NCBI GenBank assembly: GCA_016178045.1
Contig: JACOUE010000005.1
Coordinates: forward strand, 82,855 to 130,278
From: Chloroflexota bacterium
GTDB lineage: Bacteria > Chloroflexota > Dehalococcoidia > SM23-28-2 > JACOUE01
DNA: 47,424 nucleotides
Direction: 5' to 3'
Shown piece by piece: positions 18,521 through 25,209 of the stretch. Position 1 is the first letter of the stretch, and the number at the start of each line of letters is the position of its first letter. A program made the position numbers and the translations under genes. The notes beneath the pieces are model-generated. The model saw only the letters and a program-made list of their open reading frames with translations. It did not search any database and had not been told where the DNA came from.

Positions 18521-19855
18521 TTAGCCCCTCTGCGACAGCGAGTTCGTCGCCTGGCCCCACTCTTCGCCGTGGCTCCAGTCCAGCATGATGACGTCGATCT
18601 CCTCCCCGGGCTCGACGACGTCGACGTCGGCGGGGATGACGGTGAGGGCGTTGGCCTGGACCATGGAGGTAAGGATGCCCGAACCCTGGGGGCCGGTAAG
18701 GGAAACGTAGTAGCGGCCGTCGCGCACCGTCACGACGCAGCGGGCGTAGAAGACGCGGGGATCGTTGCGGTTGACGATGCGCTCCTCGGCGACGGCGCGG
18801 AGTCGCGGTCGCTCCCAGTCGTTCTTGCCCATCATCTTGAGGATGGCCGGCCGGCCGAACAGCTCAAAAGCGACCATCGAGCTGACGGGGTTGCCGGGAA
18901 GGCCGATGTGGGGGATGCGCCGCTCCCCTCCTCCTGAGGCGGACCCGCCTCTGGCGGGGCTATAGAAGCAGCCGAAGGCCAGGGGCTTGCCCGGCTTCAT
19001 CGCCACAGTCCAGAAGGCGACCTCGCCTTCACGGGCCAGGACGTCCTTCACCACGTCGTAGTCACCGCGGGAGACGCCGGCGGAGGTGATAAGCATGTCG
19101 GCGTCGAGGCCGCGGCGGATCCTCTCGGTGAGGGACGCGACGGTGTCGCTGGCGATGCCGAGGAGGCGGGGGATCCCTCCGAAGCGCGCGATGAGGGTGG
19201 CGACGCTGTAGGCGTTGCTATCGTAGATCTTGCCGGGGGGCTTCGGCTGGCCCACCTCGACCAGTTCGTCGCCCGTGGAGAGCACGGCGACGACCGGCCG
19301 GCGGATGACCCTCACCTTATCCCGGCCCAGGGAGGCGAGGGCGCCTATCTCCTGGGGCCGGAGGACGGTACCGGCCGGCACCACCGTCTGGCCCTCGCGG
19401 ACGTCTTCGCCGGCGCGGCGGATGTTGGCGCCGGGCTTCGCCTGCTTGAAGACGCGGACGGTCGCCTCGGTGCGGTGGCTGCCGCTGGGGGCCTTCTCGA
19501 ACGGCTCGTCGGTCTCCTCGAAGGGGACGATGGCGTCGGCGCCGCGGGGGATGGGGGCGCCGGTCATGATGCGGACGGCGGTGCCGGGTTCCACCGCGCC
19601 GTCGTAGATGTAGCCGGCGGCGACCTCGCCAGTCACCCGGAGCTCGACGGGCTTATCGGGGCCAGCGCCGGCGGTGTCCCGGGAGCGGACGGCGTAGCCG
19701 TCCATGGCGGTGTTATCCAGGGGCGGGATGTTGAAGGCGGCGACGGCGTCCCCGGCGAGGACCTGGCCCAGGGTGTCAAGGAGGGGCTTCTCCTCCGGCT
19801 CCAGGACGTCGACGTAGCTGAGGATGCGTTCGAGGGCTTCTTCTACGCTGATCAC
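18521..19855 (-). CDS. moeA: Molybdopterin molybdenumtransferase
   Basis: MoeA inserts molybdate into adenylylated molybdopterin. The 444-residue protein shows PPLDNTAMDGYAV, MTGAPIPRGADAIVPFEETD, LSTGDELVEVGQP, SAGVSRGDYD and the substrate-site motif MKPGKPLAFG followed by IGLPGNPVSS. Between the last two, family members have a short loop. Here SPARGGSASGGGERR (about residues 296-310) is encoded by a palindromic repeat. The GTG 19855 start (VISVEEALERILSYV) fits the family. The RAM-domain gene lies 80 bp upstream on the same strand and may share its promoter. It implies molybdoenzymes elsewhere in the genome. Confidence 0.94.
   Translation of the reverse strand: MISVEEALERILSYVDVLEPEEKPLLDTLGQVLAGDAVAAFNIPPLDNTAMDGYAVRSRDTAGAGPDKPVELRVTGEVAAGYIYDGAVEPGTAVRIMTGAPIPRGADAIVPFEETDEPFEKAPSGSHRTEATVRVFKQAKPGANIRRAGEDVREGQTVVPAGTVLRPQEIGALASLGRDKVRVIRRPVVAVLSTGDELVEVGQPKPPGKIYDSNAYSVATLIARFGGIPRLLGIASDTVASLTERIRRGLDADMLITSAGVSRGDYDVVKDVLAREGEVAFWTVAMKPGKPLAFGCFYSPARGGSASGGGERRIPHIGLPGNPVSSMVAFELFGRPAILKMMGKNDWERPRLRAVAEERIVNRNDPRVFYARCVVTVRDGRYYVSLTGPQGSGILTSMVQANALTVIPADVDVVEPGEEIDVIMLDWSHGEEWGQATNSLSQRG
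18930..18960 (-). repeat. Family C palindrome inside moeA
   Basis: CCCGCC (18944-18949) and GGCGGG (18953-18958) flank TCT, with a second element CCTGAGGCGGA just left (18934-18943 region). It encodes the Gly/Ser/Arg-rich loop of MoeA. A related 17-bp palindrome is at 19879-19895. Confidence 0.65.
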
Positions 19856-19878
19856 GGGCGACCCCGGAAGGAAATGGC

Positions 19879-19895
19879 GTCCGCCTCCGGCGGAC
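19879..19895. repeat. Family C palindrome upstream of moeA
   Basis: GTCCGCC and GGCGGAC form a perfect 7-bp stem around TCC. It lies 24 bp before the moeA start in the gap after the RAM-domain gene. The same core is inside moeA. Confidence 0.6.
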
Positions 19896-19935
19896 ACCAT
19901 TTTAGCACCGCTTGGATACGGAGGCAGCTTCTCGG

Positions 19936-20181
19936 TTAGCCCAGCTTGACCACGAGGCAGGTGGTGGTGCGCTGGACGCCGTCGACCTGCTGGATGCCGT
20001 CGGTGATGGCCCGCCCCAGCTTGTCCAAGTCTTCCGACTCCAGCAGGGCGATGACGTCGAAGGGGCCGGTGACGGCGTCGACGGAGATGACGCGGGCGTC
20101 CTTGAAGTTGAGCTTCTGCACTCCCTCACCCACGGACTTCGCCTTCCCAACGGCCGCCTCGATAAGCACGTAGGCTCGCAT
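19936..20181 (-). CDS. Stand-alone Lrp/AsnC ligand-binding (RAM) domain protein
   Basis: The 81-residue protein is just the RAM (AsnC-type effector-binding) domain without the usual helix-turn-helix. MRAYVLIEAAVGKAKSVGEG, VTGPFDVIALLESEDLDKLG and the closing VQRTTTCLVVKLG match the beta-alpha-beta repeat of the family. Such proteins form rings and may bind amino acids and modulate partner regulators. It starts at ATG 20181 after GGAGGGGG. A consensus promoter precedes it, divergent from pheS. Confidence 0.88.
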   Translation of the reverse strand: MRAYVLIEAAVGKAKSVGEGVQKLNFKDARVISVDAVTGPFDVIALLESEDLDKLGRAITDGIQQVDGVQRTTTCLVVKLG

Positions 20182-20217
20182 TTCCCCCTCCTTGGTTCGT
20201 ACTGCCTAACTGCGCAA

Positions 20218-20245
20218 ATCATACCGCGACTCCCGAGGCTGTCAA
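20218..20245 (-). promoter_or_regulatory. Consensus promoter of the RAM-moeA unit
   Basis: Minus strand TTGACA (20245-20240), a 16-bp spacer and TATGAT (20223-20218), about 36 nt upstream of the RAM-gene ATG. It is the best sigma-70-type match in the window and diverges from the pheS promoter. Confidence 0.7.
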
Positions 20246-20280
20246 GGGAAGGGACGGTTTCCGGTTGGACGCCGGTCTCA

Positions 20281-20311
20281 TTGACCGTAGTGAGCCGCCG
20301 TCAGGTATAAT
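20281..20311 (+). promoter_or_regulatory. Promoter of pheST
   Basis: TTGACC (20281-20286), a 19-bp spacer and TATAAT (20306-20311). The start site should be near 20318, giving a very short leader before GTG 20323 or ATG 20341. No T-box or attenuator fits into this leader. Confidence 0.6.
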
Positions 20312-20340
20312 AGGCCCGCCCCGTGGGAGAGCGTTGGTTA

Positions 20341-21408
20341 ATGCCGTCCCTGCTTGAGGAACTGAAGGAGATAGAGGTCGCCGCGCGCTCGCAGCTGGCG
20401 GAGGCCCGGGATGACGCCGCCCTGGAAGAGTGGCGGATCGCCTATCTGGGGAGGCGCGGCCGGCTCACGCTGGTCCTGCGGGCGCTGGCCTCGCTGCCCC
20501 TGGAGGAGCGCCGGAAGGTAGGGGCGGAGGCCAACCGGCTGAAGGAGGCGCTGGGGGCGGCGCTGGCCCAGCGCCAGGCCCAGCTGGAGGAGGCGCGGCT
20601 AACCGCCGTCATGGAACGGGGCCGGCTGGACGTGACCCTGCCGGGCCGCCCCCGCGCCCAGGGCCGCCTGCACCCGGTCACCCAGACCCTCCGCGACGTC
20701 CTCCACTGCTTCGAGAGCATGGGGTTCCAGGTGGTGGAAGGCCCCGAGGTGGAGTGGGACCGCTACAACTTCGAGGCCCTGCGTATCCCCCGCGACCACC
20801 CTGCCCGCGACATGTGGGCCACGCTCTGGGTTGACTACGAGAAGGACGGCGAGCGGTCGATGCTCCTGCGCACGCACACCTCGCCGAACCAGGTGCGGTA
20901 CATGGAGGGGCACCAGCCGCCCATCCGCATCGTGGTGCCGGGGAGGGTCTATCGCTTCGAGGCGACGGACCCCATCCACGACTGGATGCACACGCAGGTG
21001 GAGGGGCTGGCCGTGGACGAGGGGATATCGATGGCGGACCTGAAGGGCACGCTGGCCGAGTTCGTGCGGCGCATCTTCGGCGCCGACCGGAAGATGTTCT
21101 TCCACTGCGACTACTTCCCCTTCACCGAACCGAGCATGGGCCTCCTCATCGACTGCGTCGTCTGCAACGGCGAGGGCCGGCTGCGGGACGGCCAGGGCTG
21201 CTCGACCTGCAAAGAGACCGGCTGGATCGAGGTCCTCGGCTCGGGGATGGTGCACCCGGAGATACTGGCCAACGTGGGCTACGATGCCGAGCGGTACACC
21301 GGCTTCGCCTGGGGCATGGGCATCGAGCGGATCGCCATGCTCCGCTACGGCGTGGAGGACGTGCGCCTCTTCTACCAGAACGACCTGCGCCTGCTGGAGC
21401 AGTTCTAG
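20341..21408 (+). CDS. pheS: Phenylalanyl-tRNA synthetase alpha subunit
   Basis: The 355-residue catalytic subunit of the (alpha-beta)2 enzyme charges tRNA-Phe. An N-terminal coiled coil (1-95) binds tRNA. Class II motifs are present: VYRFEATDPIHDWMHTQVEG (motif 2) and GFAWGMGIERIAMLRYGV (motif 3). Between FFHCDYFPFTEPSMG and WIEVLGSGMVHP lies CVVCNGEGRLRDGQGCSTCK, two CxxC pairs that could bind zinc; E. coli PheS lacks them. ATG 20341 fits the family N-terminus. GTG 20323 is an alternative start that would be leaderless. pheT follows after 5 bp. Confidence 0.95.
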   Translation: MPSLLEELKEIEVAARSQLAEARDDAALEEWRIAYLGRRGRLTLVLRALASLPLEERRKVGAEANRLKEALGAALAQRQAQLEEARLTAVMERGRLDVTLPGRPRAQGRLHPVTQTLRDVLHCFESMGFQVVEGPEVEWDRYNFEALRIPRDHPARDMWATLWVDYEKDGERSMLLRTHTSPNQVRYMEGHQPPIRIVVPGRVYRFEATDPIHDWMHTQVEGLAVDEGISMADLKGTLAEFVRRIFGADRKMFFHCDYFPFTEPSMGLLIDCVVCNGEGRLRDGQGCSTCKETGWIEVLGSGMVHPEILANVGYDAERYTGFAWGMGIERIAMLRYGVEDVRLFYQNDLRLLEQF

Positions 21409-21413
21409 AGCCG

Positions 21414-23819
21414 ATGCGCGTACCGGTCAAGTGGCTCTCCGAGTACGTTGACATAGCCCTTCCCCTCCCTGAGCTGGCCCGGCGCCTGACCATGGCGGGC
21501 CTTGAGGTAGGGGAGATCATCACCTCCGGCGGCGACTGGGAGGGCGTCTCCATCGCGCAGGTGGTGGAGGTGGCGAAGCACCCCAAGGCCGACCGCCTCG
21601 TCCTGGCGACGGTAGAGCTGGGAGGCGGCGAGCGGCAGACGGTGGTCTGCGGCGCCCCCAACGTGGCCGCGGGGCAGAAGGTGGCGTTCGCGCGGGAGGG
21701 CGTCACCGTCATCGACGGGCGGACGGGCAAGCCCACGGCGCTGCGGCGCGCCGTCATCCGCGGCGTTGAGTCGGTGGGGATGATCTGCTCGGAGAAGGAG
21801 CTGGGCCTGTCCGACTACCACGAAGGCATAGTGGTCCTGCCCGAGGACGCGGCCGTCGGGGCGCCCCTGGCGTCCTACCTGGGAGACAGCGTTCTCGACT
21901 TCGACCTGAGACCGAACCGCCCGGACGCCCTGAGCGTCGTCGGCGTCGCGCGGGAGGTGGGGGCGCTGACGGGGCAGCCGGTGCGGGAGCCGTCGATCGA
22001 GTACGCGGAGGCGGGGCCGCCCATCAAGGGTCGGGTGACGGTGGAGGTCCCCGCCCGCGATCTCTGCCCCCGCTACTGCGCTGCCCTGATCGAGGGGATT
22101 AGGACCGGCCCTTCGCCGGTCTGGATGCAGGAGCGCCTCACGGCGGCGGGGCTGCGGCTCATCAACAACGTGGTCGACATAACCAACTACGTGATGCTGG
22201 AGATGGGCCAGCCCCTGCATGCCTTCGACTTCAAGAAGCTGCGGGGCGGGAAGATCGTCGTGCGGCGGGGGCGGCCGGGCGAGCGGCTGGCGCTGCTGGA
22301 CGGCTCGCAGAAGGAACTGCCGCCTGATGTCCTCGTGATCGCCGATGCGGAGGTGGCGGTGGCGGTGGCGGGGGTGATGGGCGGCGCCGACTCGGAGGTG
22401 GACGACAAGACAACGACGGTGCTGCTGGAGTCGGCGAACTTCAACGCGGCCAGCATCCGGCGGACGTCGCAGGCCCTGAAGGTGCGCACGGACGCTTCCA
22501 ACCGCTTCGAGAAGGGGCTGAGCCGGGAGCTGCCGAAGCTGGCGGCCTGCCGCGCGGTGAAGCTCATGGTGGAGCTGTGCGGGGCCAAGGCCGCCCAGGG
22601 CATCGTGGACGTGTACCCGGGGCGGGAGAAGGAGGTGCGTATTACCGTCACGCAGGAGCGCCTGCGCCGGGTGCTGGGGGTCGACCTGCCCGTGAGCCGG
22701 GTGCGCCAGGTGCTGGGCTCGCTGGGGTTCTCCTGCCGGCACGTGCCGCCGGACCGCTACGTGGTGCGCGTCCCCCACTGGCGCACCGACGTCCGCATCC
22801 CCGACGACGTGGCCGAGGAGGTGGCCCGCATCGTCGGGTACGATGAGCTGCCGATGACCCAGCTCCGGGGCGAGGTCCCGGCCGCCGAACGGCAGCCGCG
22901 GCGGGAGCTGCGCGAGCGGGCGCGGGACGTCCTGGCCGCGGCCGGGATGCAGGAGGTCGTCACTTACTCGCTCACCGACCGGGAAACGCTGGCGAAGGTG
23001 CTCGACCCCGAGGACATGGCGATCTACCCGCCCCTGCGCATCGCCAACCCCATGAGCCGCGAGCAGGAGTACCTGCGCACGACGCTGCGGGCGGACCTGC
23101 TGGAGACGCTGGCCTCCGGCCTGCGCGTCGAGCCTGGGGTAGTCGCCCTGTTCGAGACGTCACGGGTCTACCTCCCCCGGGAGGACGACCTGCCGCAGGA
23201 GGTGGAGTCGGTCTGCGGCGTCCTGAGCGGGGTGAAGCCGGACCGCTGGGGCCAGCCCCAGGGCGAGGCCGTCGGCTTCTTCGACGCCAAGGGGATCATC
23301 GAGCGGCTGCTGGCCGGTCTGGAGGTGAACGCGACCTTCGAGGAGGGGCACGACTTCGCGTATCTCCCCGGGCACACGGCGGCGGTGACCGTGGGCGACG
23401 GGCGGGCCGGGCTCGTGGGGCAGGTGCACCCCAGGGTGGCGGCCGGCTTTGACATTGACCAGGACGTGTTCATGTTCGAGCTGAACCTGGAGGCGCTGCT
23501 GCCCCACGTGCCGGACCTGCCGCGCTACCAGCCGGTAGCCCGCTTCCCCTCGGTGGAGCAGGACCTGGCGGTCACCGTGGACGAGTCGCTGCCGGCGGCG
23601 CGGGTACAGGAAGCGATCGAGGGCTCGCCGTTGGTCCGGCGGGCCCGGCTGTTCGACGTCTACACCGGCCCGCCGGTGCCGCCGGGGAAGAAGTCGCTGG
23701 CCTTCTCCGTCTCCTTCCAGTCGCCCGGCCACACGCTGACGGACGCGGAGGTGGAGGAGGAGCGCCGGCGCATCGTCCAGCGGCTGGAGCGGGAGCTGGG
23801 CGCCACGCTGCGGGGGTAA
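21414..23819 (+). CDS. pheT: Phenylalanyl-tRNA synthetase beta subunit
   Basis: At 801 residues this is a full-length PheT. It begins MRVPVKWLSEYVDIALPLPE, then the OB-fold tRNA-binding domain (about 40-150; KHPKADRLVLATVELGGGE). The B3/B4 editing module is at about 210-400, the B5 domain follows, a class II-like pseudo-catalytic core spans about 480-690, and a ferredoxin-fold anticodon-binding domain ends it (PRYQPVARFPSVEQDLAVTV). It proofreads Tyr-tRNA-Phe. ATG 21414 lies 5 bp after pheS. It converges on rplT with 44 bp between stops. Confidence 0.96.
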   Translation: MRVPVKWLSEYVDIALPLPELARRLTMAGLEVGEIITSGGDWEGVSIAQVVEVAKHPKADRLVLATVELGGGERQTVVCGAPNVAAGQKVAFAREGVTVIDGRTGKPTALRRAVIRGVESVGMICSEKELGLSDYHEGIVVLPEDAAVGAPLASYLGDSVLDFDLRPNRPDALSVVGVAREVGALTGQPVREPSIEYAEAGPPIKGRVTVEVPARDLCPRYCAALIEGIRTGPSPVWMQERLTAAGLRLINNVVDITNYVMLEMGQPLHAFDFKKLRGGKIVVRRGRPGERLALLDGSQKELPPDVLVIADAEVAVAVAGVMGGADSEVDDKTTTVLLESANFNAASIRRTSQALKVRTDASNRFEKGLSRELPKLAACRAVKLMVELCGAKAAQGIVDVYPGREKEVRITVTQERLRRVLGVDLPVSRVRQVLGSLGFSCRHVPPDRYVVRVPHWRTDVRIPDDVAEEVARIVGYDELPMTQLRGEVPAAERQPRRELRERARDVLAAAGMQEVVTYSLTDRETLAKVLDPEDMAIYPPLRIANPMSREQEYLRTTLRADLLETLASGLRVEPGVVALFETSRVYLPREDDLPQEVESVCGVLSGVKPDRWGQPQGEAVGFFDAKGIIERLLAGLEVNATFEEGHDFAYLPGHTAAVTVGDGRAGLVGQVHPRVAAGFDIDQDVFMFELNLEALLPHVPDLPRYQPVARFPSVEQDLAVTVDESLPAARVQEAIEGSPLVRRARLFDVYTGPPVPPGKKSLAFSVSFQSPGHTLTDAEVEEERRRIVQRLERELGATLRG

Positions 23820-23863
23820 GCGGCTGCTAGCGGGCCCAAACGAGCGAAAGGTTTCCGACGGGT

Positions 23864-24079
23864 TCAGCCGCCTAGTGCGCCCTTCGCCGTCTCCGCCAGG
23901 CGGGTGAAGGCGGCGGCGTCGCGGACGGCGAGGTCGGCCAGCGACTTGCGGTCCAGGGCGACGCCGGCCCGGCCCAGGCCCGTCATGAAGCGGCTGTACG
24001 AAAGCCCGTTGAGGCGGGCCGCCGCGTTGATGCTACGGTGGCGTCTTCGCTTGGTAGTTCCGCTCTTGACCCTGACCAA
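23864..24079 (-). CDS. rplT: Ribosomal protein L20 lacking about 46 internal residues
   Basis: L20 is a 23S rRNA-binding assembly protein, normally about 115-120 residues. Here the first 14 residues ([14 protein letters not shown]) match the usual N-terminus and [15 protein letters not shown] onward match the usual C-terminal globular domain. The long helix between them (roughly residues 16-61 of other L20s, including the RDRR-K--FR-LWI region) is absent. The reading frame is intact. The start is TTG 24079, with AGGAGG 7 nt upstream and 12 bp after rpmI. Either this is a shortened L20 or 135-140 bp were lost in assembly. Confidence 0.85.
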   Translation of the reverse strand: MVRVKSGTTKRRRHRSINAAARLNGLSYSRFMTGLGRAGVALDRKSLADLAVRDAAAFTRLAETAKGALGG

Positions 24080-24091
24080 CGAGCATCCTCC

Positions 24092-24304
24092 TCAGGAGTA
24101 GGGGAGAAGCTTGCGGACGCGCCGGGCCTGGCCGGTCGGGAGGGGGAGCTTGGCGTCCAGGAGCCGCAGGGTGCCGGGCCGTTTCTTGCGGCGGAGGTGG
24201 TTGAAGTGGGCCTTGCGGCGCAGGATCTTGCCCGTGCCGCTGACGTAGAACCTCCGCTTGGCCCCGGAGTGGGTCTTAAGCTTGTACTTCTTCAGCTTGG
24301 ACAG
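24092..24304 (-). CDS. rpmI: Ribosomal protein L35
   Basis: The 70-residue basic protein of the large subunit reads SKLKKYKLKTHSGAKRRFYV, then GTGKILRRKAHFNH and a basic end. The frame has no ATG, GTG or TTG before the conserved KTHSGAKRRF block. The best start is CTG 24304, 9 nt after a GGAGG-like site inside the infC coding end. The gene overlaps infC by 29 bp. rplT follows. An internal CTG at 24295 is the only other candidate. Confidence 0.88.
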   Translation of the reverse strand: MSKLKKYKLKTHSGAKRRFYVSGTGKILRRKAHFNHLRRKKRPGTLRLLDAKLPLPTGQARRVRKLLPYS

Positions 24305-24878
24305 GGGCCTTCTCCTCCTCCGCTTCGGCCGGCTCGGGCGCTCCCGCCTCCGGCTTGGGCGAAGGCTTCTTGTTGCTGGGGGTGAAGATCATGCTCAGGA
24401 AGCGCCCTTCCAGGTTCGGCACCTTCTCCACCACGGCTATATCCTGGAGCCCTTCCTGCACCTTCCGGAGCAGGACCTGGCCCAGCTCAGGCCGGCTCAT
24501 CTCCCGGCCGCGGAACATCACCGAAACCTTTACCTTGTCGCCTCCCGCCAGCAGCCGCTCGGCGGTGCGCACCTTCCGCTCCATGTCGTGCTGGCCGATG
24601 CGCGGGCGCATGCGCACTTCGTGGACGACGCTGGCGCGCTGGTGCTTGCGGGTGTCGCGGTCCTTCTTCGCCTGCTGGTACTTCCATTTGCCGTAGTCCA
24701 GCACGCGACAAACGGGAGGGTCGCTGTGGGGGTCGACCTCTACGAGATCAAACCCGGATTCGCGGGCGGTGCCGAGGGCCTGGGCAAGGGGTACGATACC
24801 CAGGTGCTCGCCGTTTTCGCCTATGAGCCGGACCTCGCGTGCGCGGATCCGTTCGTTTACGCGGAGCTCCCGTTGGAT
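24276..24878 (-). CDS. infC: Translation initiation factor IF-3
   Basis: IF-3 discriminates the initiator tRNA and start codon on the 30S subunit and prevents subunit joining. The 200-residue protein has the N-terminal domain (VNERIRAREVRLIGENGEHL, DLVEVDPHSDPPVCRVLDYG), the lysine-rich linker (KWKYQQAKKDRD) and the C-domain (VKVSVMFRGREMSRPELGQV). It ends in a 30-residue Ala/Glu/Pro-rich tail. The frame lacks ATG, GTG or TTG near the N-terminus. ATC 24878 lies 8 nt after AAGGGG and fits the family start, matching the rare AUU/AUC/AUA start that lets IF-3 limit its own synthesis in other bacteria. A promoter (TTGTAG-17-TATAGT) precedes it. Confidence 0.92.
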   Translation of the reverse strand: MQRELRVNERIRAREVRLIGENGEHLGIVPLAQALGTARESGFDLVEVDPHSDPPVCRVLDYGKWKYQQAKKDRDTRKHQRASVVHEVRMRPRIGQHDMERKVRTAERLLAGGDKVKVSVMFRGREMSRPELGQVLLRKVQEGLQDIAVVEKVPNLEGRFLSMIFTPSNKKPSPKPEAGAPEPAEAEEEKAPVQAEEVQA

Positions 24879-24922
24879 AGTGGCGACCCCTTAAGAAGTT
24901 TTTCCCCGCACGGTTTGCGAAA

Positions 24923-24951
24923 ACTATACCACAATCGTGCGAGGCCTACAA
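24923..24951 (-). promoter_or_regulatory. Promoter of infC-rpmI-rplT
   Basis: Minus strand TTGTAG (24951-24946), a 17-bp spacer and TATAGT (24928-24923), about 45 nt before the infC start. It shows that the ribosomal genes need not depend on thrS read-through. Confidence 0.55.
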
Positions 24952-25119
24952 TCAGGCCAGGAGCAGCAGGCCCGTCCCGGGCTCCACCCGCTGGCCCTTG
25001 GTGAGTCGGCACGCCGGCCGCGTAGCCCGTTGCTCACTTTTATGGCTTCGACCACTAACAAGACGTCTCCCTCCCGCACGCTGTTACCGGGAGCGACGAG
25101 GACATTGCGGGTCGAAAGT
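24952..25119 (-). pseudogene. Remnant of a biotinyl/lipoyl carrier domain
   Basis: In the 331-bp gap between thrS and infC, minus-strand codons read TRNVLVAPGNSVREGDVLLV then VEAIKVSN, close to the carrier-domain pattern GD-V--GD-LLVVEAMKMEN. After a frame change near 25000 the end reads LTKGQRVEPGTGLLLLA and stops at TGA 24954-24952. About six residues between the two parts are missing, and nothing of the upstream part of such a protein remains. The upstream edge abuts a palindromic element, which may mark how it was cut. Confidence 0.5.
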
Positions 25120-25120
25120 A

Positions 25121-25186
25121 GGTCATGGCGGGCGATGCGAAGCGATCTCGCGAGATTGCTTCGGGGCTGCGCCCCTCGCAATGACC
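25121..25186. repeat. Family E palindromic element, 66 bp
   Basis: The ends GGTCAT (25121-25126) and ATGACC (25181-25186) are perfect inverted repeats with further partial pairing inward. The central TCTCGCGAGA is a perfect palindrome, flanked by AAGCGA/TTGCTT-type sequence. It resembles small MITE-like repeats with an ATTGCGAGG...GAAGCAATC core known from many bacterial genomes. No coding capacity. Confidence 0.7.
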
Positions 25187-25209
25187 TGCAAGCCGCGAGC
25201 CTATAGCCT

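Noticed and set aside
20182-20340. T-box or phe attenuator before pheS
   Set aside because: The gap contains two divergent promoters and leaves a leader of only about 20 nt; no T-box sequence is present.
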